Source: an uncultured Lachnospiraceae bacterium | GTDB taxonomy: Bacteria; Bacillota; Clostridia; Lachnospirales; Lachnospiraceae | Direction of reading: 5' to 3' | NCBI GenBank assembly: GCA_902784025.1 | Contig: CACZTF010000150.1 | Span: forward strand, 1-8,708 | DNA length: 8,708 nt | In this document: piece by piece, positions 1 through 5,919 of the stretch | Position numbering within the stretch: the stretch's first letter is position 1 | Layout: each line of letters opens with the position of its first letter | Translations under genes and position numbers: made by a program | Notes under the pieces: generated by a model | Told to the model about the DNA's origin: nothing | The model's database searches: none | What the model saw: only the letters and a program-made list of their open reading frames with translations

Positions 1-708
1 GGACAGATGCCTTCCACTTCACAGATACCTGAAGAAGAATACATAAATTTTTTTACAAAACTGCTAGATACCGGACGTGACATCATATATCTGGATATGT
101 CTAAAGCCATGTCTAATTCTTATAATAATGCTGCCGCTGCAGAAAAAAAACTCAGAGACAAGTATCCTGACTGTCGTTTTACCATGATAGACACCCGTTG
201 TATCACCGGCGGACTGGCTTTTCTGGTATCTCTTCTTGTACGTATGAAAGAGGATGGTGCCTCTTATGACGAATGTGTGGCATTTGCAGAAGAAAACAAG
301 CTTCATGTAATGCATCATTTTGTAGTAGACGACCTGAAGTGGCTCAGAAAAGGCGGACGTCTTTCTAACGCATCCGCAATGATAGGCACACTGCTTAAGA
401 TCAAGCCAATCCTGTATGTGACAGATGAGGGAACTCTCGTTGCTTCTTCGAAGGTAAGAGGACGTAAGACCTGTCTTGCAAATGTTGTAAAAAATATAAA
501 GAAGGACATAGACGATCCCGGCGGCAAGGAGATATTTATCTTTCACGGCGATTGCGGGGATGAGGCTGCCGCCATGGCAGATAACATACGGAAAACATAT
601 CCCTCTGTCGGAAAAGTTTCTCTTTTCATGCTGGGTCCCACCATCGGGGCTCATGTGGGTCCCGGATTTATAGGAGTATTTTATCTGGGCACGGAGCGCA
701 GGTTCTGA
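1..708 (+). CDS. DegV family fatty-acid-binding protein, 5' partial
   Basis: This is the C-terminal part (about 235 residues) of a DegV family protein. The family binds a single fatty acid; Firmicute members such as FakB deliver it to a fatty-acid kinase. The reading frame is open to the first base of the window. The ATG at 7 is not the true start, because the TSQ-type lipid-contact motif that follows it normally lies about 60 residues into DegV proteins of about 280 residues. Visible hallmarks are the TSQIP segment at the edge, the family signature DLKWLRKGGRLS around residue 110 of the visible part, and the C-terminal GPTIGAHVGPGFIGVFY block typical of the fold. The gene ends with TGA at 706-708. 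The next gene has its own promoter and there is no strong terminator in between, so read-through is possible. Assignment to the family is firm; the ligand and any specific FakB role are unknown. Confidence 0.93.
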   Translation, partial: GQMPSTSQIPEEEYINFFTKLLDTGRDIIYLDMSKAMSNSYNNAAAAEKKLRDKYPDCRFTMIDTRCITGGLAFLVSLLVRMKEDGASYDECVAFAEENKLHVMHHFVVDDLKWLRKGGRLSNASAMIGTLLKIKPILYVTDEGTLVASSKVRGRKTCLANVVKNIKKDIDDPGGKEIFIFHGDCGDEAAAMADNIRKTYPSVGKVSLFMLGPTIGAHVGPGFIGVFYLGTERRF

Positions 709-751
709 AACAGAGCCTGACGGTCTGTATATATCGAACATTATTTCAGAA
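703..751 (+). other. Nested inverted repeats at the end of the degV-family gene
   Basis: TTCTGAAA (703-710) is perfectly repeated in inverse at 744-751. Inside lies a second hairpin, 710-714 plus 716-717 with 722-728, having a TGAC loop and one bulged G. No T-run follows, so this is at best a weak or partial terminator or a 3'-end mRNA structure. It also borders the promoter of the next gene. Confidence 0.35.
735..748. promoter_or_regulatory. Imperfect LexA-box-like site
   Basis: CGAAC-ATTA-TTTCA resembles the Gram-positive LexA operator CGAAC-N4-GTTCG, matching 8 of its 10 fixed positions; both mismatches are in the right half-site. It lies just upstream of the -35 box of the polymerase promoter. 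Relatives such as B. subtilis uvrX are SOS-regulated, which makes the position suggestive, but an imperfect half-site can occur by chance. Confidence 0.3.
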
Positions 752-758
752 AATTTGT

Positions 759-787
759 TTGCATATATTTAATCTTTTTGTTATACT
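759..787 (+). promoter_or_regulatory. SigA-like promoter of the Y-family polymerase gene
   Basis: TTGCAT (759-764), a 17-base spacer, then TATACT (782-787), with TG at 779-780 giving an extended -10 element (TGTTATACT). Initiation would be near 794, leaving a leader of about 85 bases before the ATG at 879. The -10 box, extension and spacing are good; the -35 box matches consensus at only three positions. Confidence 0.6.
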
Positions 788-795
788 CTGTATAT

Positions 796-878
796 CCGAA
801 GATAAAACATCCCTGTGGGGTTTGGTCTGCGTACCCCGTCATCTGCTGTTTCCCTTCGGTAATACGGAGGTTTTTTTT
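796..878 (+). promoter_or_regulatory. Foldable leader with SD-sequestering, terminator-like hairpin
   Basis: Two incompatible folds can be drawn. Fold A pairs CCTTCG (853-858) with CGGAGG (865-870), six pairs including one G-U with a six-base loop, followed directly by eight T (871-878) and the ATG. This is terminator-like and also hides the Shine-Dalgarno. Fold B pairs CCGAAG (796-801), at the predicted transcript start, perfectly with CTTCGG (854-859) and encloses a small hairpin GGGGT/ACCCC (817-821 with 833-837). The folds share bases 854-858. This could be an attenuator or translational switch. It does not match any riboswitch class I recognise, and the short stems may be coincidental. 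Confidence 0.4.
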
Positions 879-2147
879 ATGTCAGGATTTAATTACATTT
901 GCATAGACTTAAAATCCTTTTATGCTTCCGTAGAATGTGTGGAAAGAGGACTCGATCCCTTTCGTGCAAAGCTGGTGGTAGCCGATCCGGACCGTGGGGA
1001 CGGTACTATCTGCCTTGCAGTGTCACCGGCTCTTAAGGCCCTTGGAGTAAGCGGACGCTGCCGTGTTTTCGAGATACCGAAGGGCATAGATTACATAAAA
1101 GCCCGTCCGCGCATGCAGAAATATATAGATTATTCTGCAAGGATATACAGTATTTATCTTCGTTATATGAGCAAGGATGACATACATGTTTATTCTGTTG
1201 ATGAAGCTTTTTTTGATATCGCACCCTATATATCTCTATATAACACAGATGAAAAAAGCTTTGCCCTCATGATGACAGACACTGTATTTAAGGAAACAGG
1301 TATCCCTGCTGTATGCGGTATGGGGACGAATCTTTATCTTGCAAAAGTAGCTCTCGATATCCTTGCAAAGCACTCACCCGACCTGTTTTATGCCCTTGAC
1401 GAAGAGACGTACAGAAAAAAGCTATGGGATCACAGACCACTGACTGATTTTTGGCGTATAGGCAGGGGCACGGTCCGGAGACTGGAAAAACACGGTATGC
1501 TTACCATGCGCCATATCGCCTGTGCAGACAGGGGTATGCTCTTCCGTATCTTCGGCATAGATGCGGAACTGCTCATAGATCATGCGCTGGGTATCGAAAC
1601 CACAACCATGGCTGACATAAAAAAATACCGTCCGAAGCAAAAAAGCATTTCCTCCGGCCAGGTCCTTTTTCGTGATTATTCATTTGACGAAGCAAGGCTC
1701 ATCCTCAGAGAGATGACAGAGGGTCTCTGCCTTGAGATGACCGCCGGCCATATGGTAACGGATTCTGTCACATTTTACATAATGTACACGCGGAATGCCG
1801 GTATACCCTATACGGGAGCTACCGTTAGCTTTCCCGTCAAGACTGCCTCTCACCGTCTCATAATACCGGAGCTTGTCAAAGCTTATAATTCTGTCACAGA
1901 CAGAAAAACAGGTATCAGACGTATCTCGGTATCATTTAACGACGTATGTCCCGACAACCGTGACAGGCAGCTTACCATTTTCGATCTGGCAAGATATGAT
2001 ACCATAAGCCGTGATATGCGCATTCAAGATACCGTAATTAAGATAAGGTCGCGTTACGGAAAAAACGCCGTGTTTAAAGGTTGTGATCTGGAGGAATGCG
2101 CCACAGCTCTGGAGCGGAATATGCAGATAGGAGGACACAAAAAATAA
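879..2147 (+). CDS. Y-family translesion DNA polymerase (UvrX/UmuC type)
   Basis: This encodes a 422-residue error-prone polymerase that copies across damaged template bases. Visible motifs are catalytic Asp10 in ICIDLKSFYASVE, Asp108-Glu109 in VYSVDEAFFDI, and the GMGTNLYLAKVA block. Tyr15 occupies the steric-gate position, as in UmuC/Pol V-type enzymes (E. coli DinB has Phe). RQLTIFDL around residues 363-370 fits a beta-clamp-binding motif of the QLxxF type. The start is the ATG at 879: GGAGG at 866-870 lies eight bases upstream and family homology begins there. The frame is open back to a TTG at 759, but that codon lies in the -35 box. A YolD-like ORF follows 43 bases later, the arrangement known for uvrX/yqjW-type polymerases of Bacilli, so I favour the UvrX branch over DinB proper. 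The leader may be regulated (site at 735, fold at 796). Family is certain; subfamily is likely. Confidence 0.93.
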   Translation: MSGFNYICIDLKSFYASVECVERGLDPFRAKLVVADPDRGDGTICLAVSPALKALGVSGRCRVFEIPKGIDYIKARPRMQKYIDYSARIYSIYLRYMSKDDIHVYSVDEAFFDIAPYISLYNTDEKSFALMMTDTVFKETGIPAVCGMGTNLYLAKVALDILAKHSPDLFYALDEETYRKKLWDHRPLTDFWRIGRGTVRRLEKHGMLTMRHIACADRGMLFRIFGIDAELLIDHALGIETTTMADIKKYRPKQKSISSGQVLFRDYSFDEARLILREMTEGLCLEMTAGHMVTDSVTFYIMYTRNAGIPYTGATVSFPVKTASHRLIIPELVKAYNSVTDRKTGIRRISVSFNDVCPDNRDRQLTIFDLARYDTISRDMRIQDTVIKIRSRYGKNAVFKGCDLEECATALERNMQIGGHKK

Positions 2148-2190
2148 CGAACCTGTACAAAAGTAATAAAATATAAAGGAAAAAAATATT

Positions 2191-2415
2191 ATGAAAACAG
2201 ACGAGCATATGTCGGCCGGACAACGGGCAAAACAGTTCATACCCTTTAAGGCCCTCGACGGCCTTGATGAAGCTCTCAGGAGAGCAGAGGATCAAACCGC
2301 TCGCAGATTCTCATACGGAGAGAGGAATATCTGCGAGACTCATACAGATTTTCCTCCATCCGGAAAAAACATTCCGGAAGACCCACAAGACACACACACT
2401 TCCTTGCCCTTGTAA
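2191..2415 (+). CDS. YolD-like protein, probably truncated
   Basis: The 74-codon ORF begins MKTDEHMSAGQRAKQFIP and continues FKALDGLDEALRRAED. This resembles the RAxQFxPFxALxGxxxA head of clostridial YolD-like proteins, small proteins of unknown function often encoded beside UvrX-type polymerases. AAAGGA at 2175-2180, ten bases before the ATG, is an acceptable ribosome binding site, and the polymerase gene ends 43 bases upstream, so co-transcription is likely. The recognisable part is only about 30 residues. From roughly residue 31 onward the DNA is also the 3' end of recD2 on the opposite strand (140-base convergent overlap), and the remaining residues, rich in Pro, Thr and His, look like antisense translation. 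Family members are usually longer, so this is probably a remnant cut by a rearrangement, possibly non-functional. The YolD assignment rests on motif memory. Confidence 0.55.
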   Translation: MKTDEHMSAGQRAKQFIPFKALDGLDEALRRAEDQTARRFSYGERNICETHTDFPPSGKNIPEDPQDTHTSLPL

Positions 2416-4573
2416 CCGCAGTATACAAAAGCTTTCGGTTCATCAGCATCTTAGGTGCATAAAACATGGGTATCACAACTGCCGGATATTCACTTCCCTG
2501 TGCCTTGTGTATGGTTATGGCATAAGCCAGATCCAGTTCATCCAGTTCTGAAAAAGCATAATCTACCCTCCGGCCGTCATCAAATACCACTGTAACGGTT
2601 TCATCAAATGTACTTACACGCTCTAATATGCCTGTGTCCCCGTTATAAACACCGGTTCCGGTCTCGCCCATTCCGAAGGCATCTGTACGTGTCCATTCAA
2701 GAACGTAATTGTTTTTTATCTGCATGACCTTATCACCCTCGCGAAAGATAAATCCCCGGAATTCCTTTTCTTTCTTTGCAGGTGACGGTGGATTGATAAG
2801 GCTCTGCATTATGACATTCAGCCGCTCTACCCCCAGCTTTGATAAGCGTGAAGGCGTAAGTATCTGTATATCAGCTTTATCTGCTTCCACATATTTGGGA
2901 AGCTTGTCTGTAACAAGGGTATAGATAGCCGATATGATCTTATCATCGGTTTCCCTTTTTATGAATAAAAAATCCTTGCTGGGCTTCCCCAGATCCACAG
3001 GCGCCCCTTTATTGATCCTGTGTGCGTTCGAAACTATGTCACTTTGTGCCGCCTGGCGGAATATCTTCTCAAGCCTTACCACATAAAAAACCCCTGATGC
3101 TATTATGTCTCCCAGGACATTCCCTGCGCCCACACTAGGCAGCTGGTCGCAGTCTCCCACCATTATAAGACGTGTTTCATCCGGAAGGGCATTAAGAAGG
3201 GCATTCATAAGCCAGATATCTACCATGGACATCTCATCTATTATCACCACATCTGTTTCCAGAGGATTATCAAAATTATATTCAAATGCCATACGGCTGT
3301 CAGAGGATCCTTCATGAAAGTCATCTTCCGAACCGAAGGCGGGAGCATATCCCAAAAGCCTGTGGATTGTATGGGTTTCCATACCGGAGGTTTCCGCAAG
3401 CCGCTTGGCCGCCCTTCCGGTAGGAGCTGCAAGCTTTACACTCATACCTCTGCCAAGATAAAGTTTTATAATGGCATTTATTATGGTGGTCTTTCCCGTG
3501 CCGGGACCTCCTGTTATTACGGTGATCCCCTTTGTCACGCCTCCAAGTACTGCTTCTCTCTGGGTTTCGTCAAATGTTACCCCCAGTTCCCTTTCTATTT
3601 CCGACAGCTTATCAGACTCGGAAACGCCATCATCACCATCCTGAAAGGGTATGACAGTGTTCATCAGATTTTTCAGACGTTCCGCGACATTAACCTCCAT
3701 CTGCCAGTAACAGGGAAGGTATACAAAAAAATCATCCTTGTCACCGGGCTTTACCACAAGTCTCTTTTCGATAGAAAGATCACTTATGATACCCTCCGGT
3801 CCTTCCTCTGTCCTGCCGATGAGCTCGGTTATCCTGCGCCTGAGTTCCTCCATGGGGAGAAAAGTGTGCCCCTCTCCCGCTGCTGTTTCGAGTATATATA
3901 TGACCGCACTTCTGATACGATATTTCGGATCCACATGTACTCCGGAACGCAAAACTATCTCATCTGCAGTCTTAAACCCGATACTCTTTACATCTTCGGC
4001 AAGCTGGTAAGGATTTTCATTTATGACAGAATAAATACGCTGACCGTAAAAATTGTAGATCTTTTCAGAAAGCGAAGCACCTATACCGTATTTCTGAAGA
4101 AACATACGGGCATCATTTTCCTGTTTTTTTTCGGCAAGGACTTCCTGAAAAGCGTAAGCCTGCGATACGGATATCCCTTTTATCTCTTTTGCAAGAGTTT
4201 CGGGCTCCTCGATCATTATGCGGTATGAATCATCTCCAAAACGATCTGTTATTTTGGCAGCTTTTTTCTTGCCTATGCCCGGAAGTCCCCCGCTGGACAT
4301 AAAACGCAAGAAAGCCTCACTGGTGTGAGGCTCCTTAAAAACATATGACATTACGGAAAACTGTCTTCCGTAAACTGCGTGTTCCACAAACCTGCCTTCA
4401 AGCTGCATATACTGACCGGCAGACAGACCCGAGATCACACCTGTACAGGTAGTTTCTTCTTTTGGGCCTGAAACCGTAAAGACCGTATATCCGTTATCCT
4501 CATTTCTGAAGAGTATAGCTTCCACATAACCCTCAAGGACAGTTTCCGCAGAATTATCTCCCCCCTGTGACAT
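2276..4573 (-). CDS. recD2: RecD2 ATP-dependent 5'-3' DNA helicase
   Basis: This encodes a 765-residue SF1B helicase of the RecD2/YrrC type, which acts without RecB and RecC in DNA repair and replication-fork maintenance. In order: an OB-like N-terminal region (about 11-80, with LEGYVEAILFRNEDNGYTVF); helix-hairpin-helix segments near 95-113 (GLPGIGKKKAAKI) and 194-211; Walker A GGPGTGKTT with Lys361; DEAD-type box IIDEMSMVD with Asp446-Glu447; motif III GDCDQLPSVGAGNVL; EKIFRQA; and the C-terminal motifs AITIHKAQGSEY and LLYTAVTRARK. The ATG at 4573 is preferred over an upstream TTG at 4597 because homology begins just after it. Its Shine-Dalgarno is weak (GGGG then AAAAGAG), which fits translational coupling to mreB, whose end it overlaps by 20 bases. 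The 3' end overlaps the opposing YolD-like ORF. All helicase motifs look intact. Confidence 0.96.
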   Translation of the reverse strand: MSQGGDNSAETVLEGYVEAILFRNEDNGYTVFTVSGPKEETTCTGVISGLSAGQYMQLEGRFVEHAVYGRQFSVMSYVFKEPHTSEAFLRFMSSGGLPGIGKKKAAKITDRFGDDSYRIMIEEPETLAKEIKGISVSQAYAFQEVLAEKKQENDARMFLQKYGIGASLSEKIYNFYGQRIYSVINENPYQLAEDVKSIGFKTADEIVLRSGVHVDPKYRIRSAVIYILETAAGEGHTFLPMEELRRRITELIGRTEEGPEGIISDLSIEKRLVVKPGDKDDFFVYLPCYWQMEVNVAERLKNLMNTVIPFQDGDDGVSESDKLSEIERELGVTFDETQREAVLGGVTKGITVITGGPGTGKTTIINAIIKLYLGRGMSVKLAAPTGRAAKRLAETSGMETHTIHRLLGYAPAFGSEDDFHEGSSDSRMAFEYNFDNPLETDVVIIDEMSMVDIWLMNALLNALPDETRLIMVGDCDQLPSVGAGNVLGDIIASGVFYVVRLEKIFRQAAQSDIVSNAHRINKGAPVDLGKPSKDFLFIKRETDDKIISAIYTLVTDKLPKYVEADKADIQILTPSRLSKLGVERLNVIMQSLINPPSPAKKEKEFRGFIFREGDKVMQIKNNYVLEWTRTDAFGMGETGTGVYNGDTGILERVSTFDETVTVVFDDGRRVDYAFSELDELDLAYAITIHKAQGSEYPAVVIPMFYAPKMLMNRKLLYTAVTRARKCVCLVGLPECFFRMEENLYESRRYSSLRMRICERFDPLLS

Positions 4574-5558
4574 CTCTTTTCCCCGACATGAAATCAATAT
4601 ATTTACCGGTACCTATAGCCACTGCAGTCATTGGATCCTTTGCAGTTACAGTATGTATTCCCGTTTTTGCTTCTATAAGCTCTTCGAGACCTGTAAGAAG
4701 AGCACCGCCTCCCGTAAGGATTATTCCTCTTTCAGCTATATCCGCCGAAAGCTCGGGCGGAGTCCTTTCTAGTACGCTGCGTATTGCCTCTACTATCTGC
4801 CCTGTGTCTTCTCTGAGAGCCTCTTCGATGCTGTCGGAAGTGATCTCTACAGATTTGGGCAATCCCGTAACAAGATTACGCCCCTTAACGGTCATGGTCT
4901 TTACTTCAGGAAGAGGGTATGCACATCCCACTCTTATCTTGATCTCTTCGGCAGTCCTCTCTCCTATAAGAAGGTTATGTTTTTTTCTCATATAGCGGAC
5001 TATTGACTCGTCAAAATCGTCACCTGCTATCTTTATGGAAGTGCTGACAACAGTGGAGGAAAGGGATACAACCGCTATATCAGTCGTACCGCCTCCTATA
5101 TCCACTATCATATTCCCGCAGGGTCTGGAAATATCTATACCTGCACCTATAGCTGCCGCGATAGGCTCCTCTATGATAGCAACCTCTCTTGCTCCTGCCT
5201 GTATAGTCGCATCCTCTACCGCCCTCTTTTCAACCTGTGTTACGCCCGACGGTACGCAGACACAGATCCTCGGTCTGCGGAACATATGACGTCCCACAGC
5301 TTTATCGATAAAATACTTCAGCATCCTTTCCGTAACTTTGTAGTCAGAAATAACACCCTGCCTTAAGGGTCTTACGGCTATTATATTTTCGGGAGTCCTG
5401 CCAAGCATGAGTCTGGCGTCCTCTCCTATTGCTTTTATCTTGTTAGTGTCCGTGTCAAATGCAACAACTGATGGTTCCTTTAATACTACACCTTTGCCTT
5501 TTATATATACCAGGATACTTGCTGTACCCAGATCAATACCTATATCAGCAGATAACAT
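4554..5558 (-). CDS. mreB: MreB/Mbl-type rod-shape-determining actin homologue
   Basis: This encodes a 334-residue bacterial actin that forms membrane-associated filaments directing peptidoglycan synthesis along the cell side wall. The ATPase fold is clear: phosphate-1 motif DIGIDLGTASILV (residues 5-17), EEPIAAAIGAG around 130-140 with the catalytic glutamate region, phosphate-2 motif DIGGGTTD (153-160), and adenosine motif GIILTGGGALLTGL (278-291). Length is typical of the family. The ATG at 5558 is preceded by a good AAAGGGG ribosome binding site seven to eight bases away. No mreC or mreD follows; recD2 overlaps its end instead. This fits a stand-alone paralogue (Mbl or MreBH type) more than the classical mreBCD operon copy, but MreB, Mbl and MreBH cannot be separated by eye. 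Transcription probably starts near 5670 from the promoter at 5677-5705. Confidence 0.93.
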   Translation of the reverse strand: MLSADIGIDLGTASILVYIKGKGVVLKEPSVVAFDTDTNKIKAIGEDARLMLGRTPENIIAVRPLRQGVISDYKVTERMLKYFIDKAVGRHMFRRPRICVCVPSGVTQVEKRAVEDATIQAGAREVAIIEEPIAAAIGAGIDISRPCGNMIVDIGGGTTDIAVVSLSSTVVSTSIKIAGDDFDESIVRYMRKKHNLLIGERTAEEIKIRVGCAYPLPEVKTMTVKGRNLVTGLPKSVEITSDSIEEALREDTGQIVEAIRSVLERTPPELSADIAERGIILTGGGALLTGLEELIEAKTGIHTVTAKDPMTAVAIGTGKYIDFMSGKRDVTGGR

Positions 5559-5587
5559 ATGTATCCCCTTTCTTTTTATCCGCGATC

Positions 5588-5633
5588 GTTACTGTATATA
5601 ATAAATACGACATAAAAATGCCTGTACAGTAAC
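5588..5633 (-). promoter_or_regulatory. 9-bp perfect inverted repeat in the mreB leader
   Basis: GTTACTGTA (5588-5596) and TACAGTAAC (5625-5633) are exact inverse copies separated by 28 AT-rich bases. They lie in the predicted mreB 5' untranslated region, ending about 30 bases upstream of the start codon. Either a leader stem or a pair of operator half-sites is possible. Confidence 0.35.
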
Positions 5634-5642
5634 TTTGCATAA

Positions 5643-5665
5643 TGCGGCATCAGATATCTGCCGCA
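5643..5665 (-). promoter_or_regulatory. GC-rich hairpin near the 5' end of the mreB transcript
   Basis: TGCGGCA (5643-5649) and TGCCGCA (5659-5665) form a seven-base-pair stem with a nine-base loop. With initiation predicted near 5670, the stem begins a few bases into the transcript. No T-run follows it on the minus strand, so it is not a terminator. A 5'-end mRNA-stabilising stem or an operator is plausible. Confidence 0.4.
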
Positions 5666-5676
5666 CATACCGTACC

Positions 5677-5705
5677 ATTATATACAAAGCCTGTCTATTT
5701 TAAAA
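5677..5705 (-). promoter_or_regulatory. Probable promoter of mreB-recD2
   Basis: On the minus strand, a perfect TATAAT occupies 5682-5677, and a weak -35 candidate TTTTAA (5705-5700) lies 17 bases upstream of it. Initiation near 5670 gives a leader of about 110 bases. It is the best -10 box on this strand in the 361-base gap. Confidence 0.5.
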
Positions 5706-5822
5706 GTGGGAAGATGGACTAAAAACCGTTTTTTATATCTTTTAATCAAAAATTTATTATTTGTTCATAATTACGGTGGTTTAACATCGTCCGGTCATCC
5801 CTGCACCGGCCCTCCCTTTAGC
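5683..5822. other. AT-rich central part of the mreB/pyrG divergent gap
   Basis: Between the two divergent promoters I see no ORF with coding character and no RNA gene. The only notable element is a short inverted repeat, CCGGT (5791-5795) with ACCGG (5805-5809), close upstream of the pyrG -35 box. Confidence 0.4.
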
Positions 5823-5851
5823 TTGCGTCATTTTAATAATTAAGTTATAAT
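5823..5851 (+). promoter_or_regulatory. Promoter of pyrG
   Basis: TTGCGT (5823-5828), a 17-base spacer, then a perfect TATAAT (5846-5851). Initiation would be near 5858, giving a leader of about 62 bases with no terminator-like hairpin. The -10 box is embedded in the dyad described at 5838-5863. Confidence 0.65.
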
Positions 5852-5863
5852 GGTAACTTAATT
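5838..5863. promoter_or_regulatory. Operator-like 10-bp dyad over the pyrG -10 box
   Basis: AATTAAGTTA (5838-5847) and TAACTTAATT (5854-5863) are perfect inverse copies around a six-base centre, TAATGG. The site covers the -10 hexamer and the predicted start of transcription, which is classic repressor geometry. It is AT-rich and so unlikely to matter as an RNA hairpin. The cognate regulator cannot be told from sequence. Confidence 0.5.
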
Positions 5864-5919
5864 TTAAACAACATTACATTTGCACATCAGGCATTAAAAT
5901 AATCTTTCGGAGGTCACAT

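Noticed and set aside
64..741. 225-codon open frame on the minus strand opposite the DegV family gene
   Set aside because: Antisense shadow of an unmistakable DegV coding region; the translation is rich in Cys, Tyr and His with no recognisable domain.
709..758. Intrinsic terminator for the DegV family gene
   Set aside because: Hairpins are present, but no T-run follows, so I list it only as a structure.
759..878. N-terminal extension of the polymerase by 40 codons from a TTG
   Set aside because: The TTG lies within the -35 box, the extension has no homology to Y-family N-termini, and the ATG at 879 has a proper Shine-Dalgarno.
3314..4228. 304-codon open frame on the plus strand inside recD2
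   Set aside because: It is fully antisense to a RecD2 gene with all helicase motifs intact, has no ribosome binding site that I can see, and its translation shows no family resemblance. Codon bias of recD2 explains the lack of stops.
4574..4597. TTG start giving RecD2 eight extra residues
   Set aside because: No good ribosome binding site, and family homology begins after the ATG at 4573.
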